Assembly: GCA_029940235.1 (NCBI GenBank)
Contig: JAOZRI010000116.1
Span: 1 to 7,033, forward strand
Direction: 5' to 3'
Source of the DNA: Desulfobacula sp.
Lineage (GTDB): Bacteria; Desulfobacterota; Desulfobacteria; Desulfobacterales; Desulfobacteraceae
Length of the DNA stretch: 7,033 nt
Shown here: in pieces, positions 6,179 to 7,033 of the stretch
Position numbering within the stretch: position 1 is the stretch's first letter
How the letters are laid out: every line of letters begins with the position of its first letter
Notes under the pieces: model-generated
Seen by the model: only the letters and a program-made list of their open reading frames with translations
What the model was told of the DNA's origin: nothing
Database searches by the model: none
Translations under genes and position numbers: made by a program

Positions 6179-6625
6179 TTATTTACAAAAATAGACTGCC
6201 GTGCCGTAGGCCAGGACTTCAACAGAACCAACCTGATTTTTCTTTCCTTTGGTAATCGAAGATGTATCCAGCCGAAGGTTGATAACCATGTCAGCTTCTG
6301 GACAGGATTCTTTCATTCTCAAAACAGCTTCTCTCCTGGCTCGGTCAATCAGTGTTTCATAAGACTGGATATTACCGCCGAAAAAATTCCTCAGTTTTGC
6401 CAGAATTCGCTTAAAATAATCCACTGAGACAACCATATTGCCATTGACCAGTTGGCAATGATCAATTTCACGGTTATCGTGCTCTACTGTTTTGTTGGAA
6501 GTGGTCGGAAAAGAAATCAAATGTTTCTCACGCTCTATGATTGATTGGTAGTGCTTTTTTTCAGCCCGACGGCCGAAAAAATATCCCAAGGACAATAAAA
6601 CTGCAAATATAATTAATTGTTCCAT
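6179..6625 (-). CDS. YbjQ/DUF74-like protein with N-terminal membrane anchor
   Basis: The protein has 148 residues from the ATG at 6625. This start is chosen because GTGGAG lies seven bases upstream, embedded in the previous gene's stop region, whereas the longer frame overlaps that gene. A hydrophobic segment (about 3-17) is followed by basic residues (GRRAEKKH) and a short linker. A YbjQ-type domain then spans about 55-146, with FFGGNIQSYETLIDRARREAVLRM and a VEVLAYGTAVYF ending. YbjQ proteins form small oligomers. The 'heavy metal-binding' label used for the family has little direct experimental support, so I do not assert metal binding. Relative to its neighbour, the domain has a charged insertion (TKGKKNQVGS). 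The pairing suggests the two YbjQ proteins form a mixed complex at the membrane near the protease, which is inference. Confidence 0.82.
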   Translation of the reverse strand: MEQLIIFAVLLSLGYFFGRRAEKKHYQSIIEREKHLISFPTTSNKTVEHDNREIDHCQLVNGNMVVSVDYFKRILAKLRNFFGGNIQSYETLIDRARREAVLRMKESCPEADMVINLRLDTSSITKGKKNQVGSVEVLAYGTAVYFCK

Positions 6626-6629
6626 AAGC

Positions 6630-6944
6630 CTACTCCACTGATACTGCTGTACCGTAAACATATATCTCTGCCGCTCCTGCAGCGACAGAAGAAGTTGAAA
6701 ACCTTACATTCACAACCGCATTAGCTCCCAGTTGGCTTGCCTGGGATTTCATCCGATCAATAGCTTCATCACGGGACTCCTGCAAAAGTTCGGTATATCC
6801 TTTTAGTTCACCACCAAAAACATTTTTGATTCCAGCCATCAAATCCCTGCCGACATGCTTTGCCCGCACGGTACTTCCTGAAACAACACCGTAAAAAGCT
6901 ATGGTTTTTTTTCCAGGTATTTCTTCAGTGTTTGTAAGCAGCAT
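6630..6944 (-). CDS. YbjQ family (DUF74) small protein
   Basis: The protein has 104 residues from the ATG at 6944, preceded by an excellent ribosome site, AAAGGAGGTAGAA. The longer frame up to 6983 lacks such a site. The sequence shows the full YbjQ pattern: a starting strand (IAFYGVVSGSTVRAKHVGRD), then NVFGGELKGYTELLQESRDEAIDRM, GANAVVNVRFSTS and a final YVYGTAVSVE strand. It has no signal peptide or membrane helix, so it should be cytosolic. It is probably the first gene of the operon. Its stop (TAG at 6630-6632) is four bases from the next ATG. The molecular role of the family is not established. Confidence 0.9.
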   Translation of the reverse strand: MLLTNTEEIPGKKTIAFYGVVSGSTVRAKHVGRDLMAGIKNVFGGELKGYTELLQESRDEAIDRMKSQASQLGANAVVNVRFSTSSVAAGAAEIYVYGTAVSVE

Positions 6945-6984
6945 TTCTACCTCCTTTTTTGAAATTGAATGTTCGTGTAACACT

Positions 6985-7015
6985 CCAAATAACCGGTTCC
7001 ATCCGGTTCATTTGG
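6985..7015. promoter_or_regulatory. Imperfect 12-bp inverted repeat upstream of the YbjQ operon
   Basis: CCAAATAACCGG (6985-6996) pairs with CCGGTTCATTTGG (7003-7015) across a TTCCAT loop, with a single bulged C. It sits about 40 bases upstream of the first operon ATG. On the plus strand a T-rich run (TTGAAATTTTTT) follows, which suits a terminator read from left to right. On the minus strand, though, it would be either the terminator of a gene beyond the window or an operator of the YbjQ operon. The sequence does not decide between these. Confidence 0.55.
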
Positions 7016-7033
7016 CTTGTTGAAATTTTTTCG

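Noticed and set aside
6175..6231. TTG start that would extend the M48 protein by 19 residues
   Set aside because: It overlaps the preceding YbjQ gene by about 50 bases; the ATG at 6174 gives a compact operon and a normal anchor position.
1..7033. CRISPR array, tRNA or rRNA genes, toxin-antitoxin or defence system
   Set aside because: No regularly spaced repeats, no tRNA-like folds or rRNA stretches, and no paired small toxin-antitoxin genes or defence domains were seen on either strand.

Overview
The window reads as a chromosomal segment of an AT-leaning Gram-negative bacterium. The protein families fit a gammaproteobacterium best: a periplasmic DUF3604 hydrolase followed by a PpiC-type isomerase and HupE/UreJ, and a YbjQ pair followed by an M48 protease. 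This placement is inferred from gene content, not from a phylogenetic marker. All convincing genes lie on the minus strand, so transcription runs from high to low coordinates.

Layout in transcription order. (1) 6944-5347 is a tight three-gene operon: a small soluble YbjQ-family protein, a second YbjQ-domain protein with an N-terminal membrane anchor, and a membrane-anchored M48 metalloprotease. An imperfect 12-bp inverted repeat (6985-7015) lies upstream and a small stem-loop (5319-5340) follows it. (2) 5301-4701 is a decayed gene for the membrane part of a spermidine-synthase-like protein. It carries a frameshift near 5170-5190 and is cut off at its 3' side by a repeat, so the aminopropyltransferase-like domain is missing. 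(3) 4700-4624 is one copy of an approximately 80-bp repeat, followed by a 40-codon ORF (4590-4468) that looks like the truncated N-terminus of a small conserved protein. (4) 4417-539 holds a three-gene cluster: an exported DUF3604/PHP-like metallohydrolase, a membrane-anchored PpiC-type peptidyl-prolyl isomerase, and a HupE/UreJ-type membrane protein. The last two overlap by ATGA. A perfect 14-bp inverted repeat lies between the first two. (5) 538-1 has no intact gene. It holds a degenerate transposase-like C-terminus (375-151) directly beside the second copy of the repeat (141-54).

How the parts relate: the two intact gene blocks look like housekeeping or envelope functions (protein quality control, a metal-dependent periplasmic hydrolase and a possible metal transporter). 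The DNA between and after them is a graveyard of mobile-element ends and broken genes. The two copies of the repeat bracket the DUF3604-PpiC-HupE block (about 4.5 kb apart, same orientation). This is the most notable large-scale structure in the window, although I see no evidence that the block moves as a unit.
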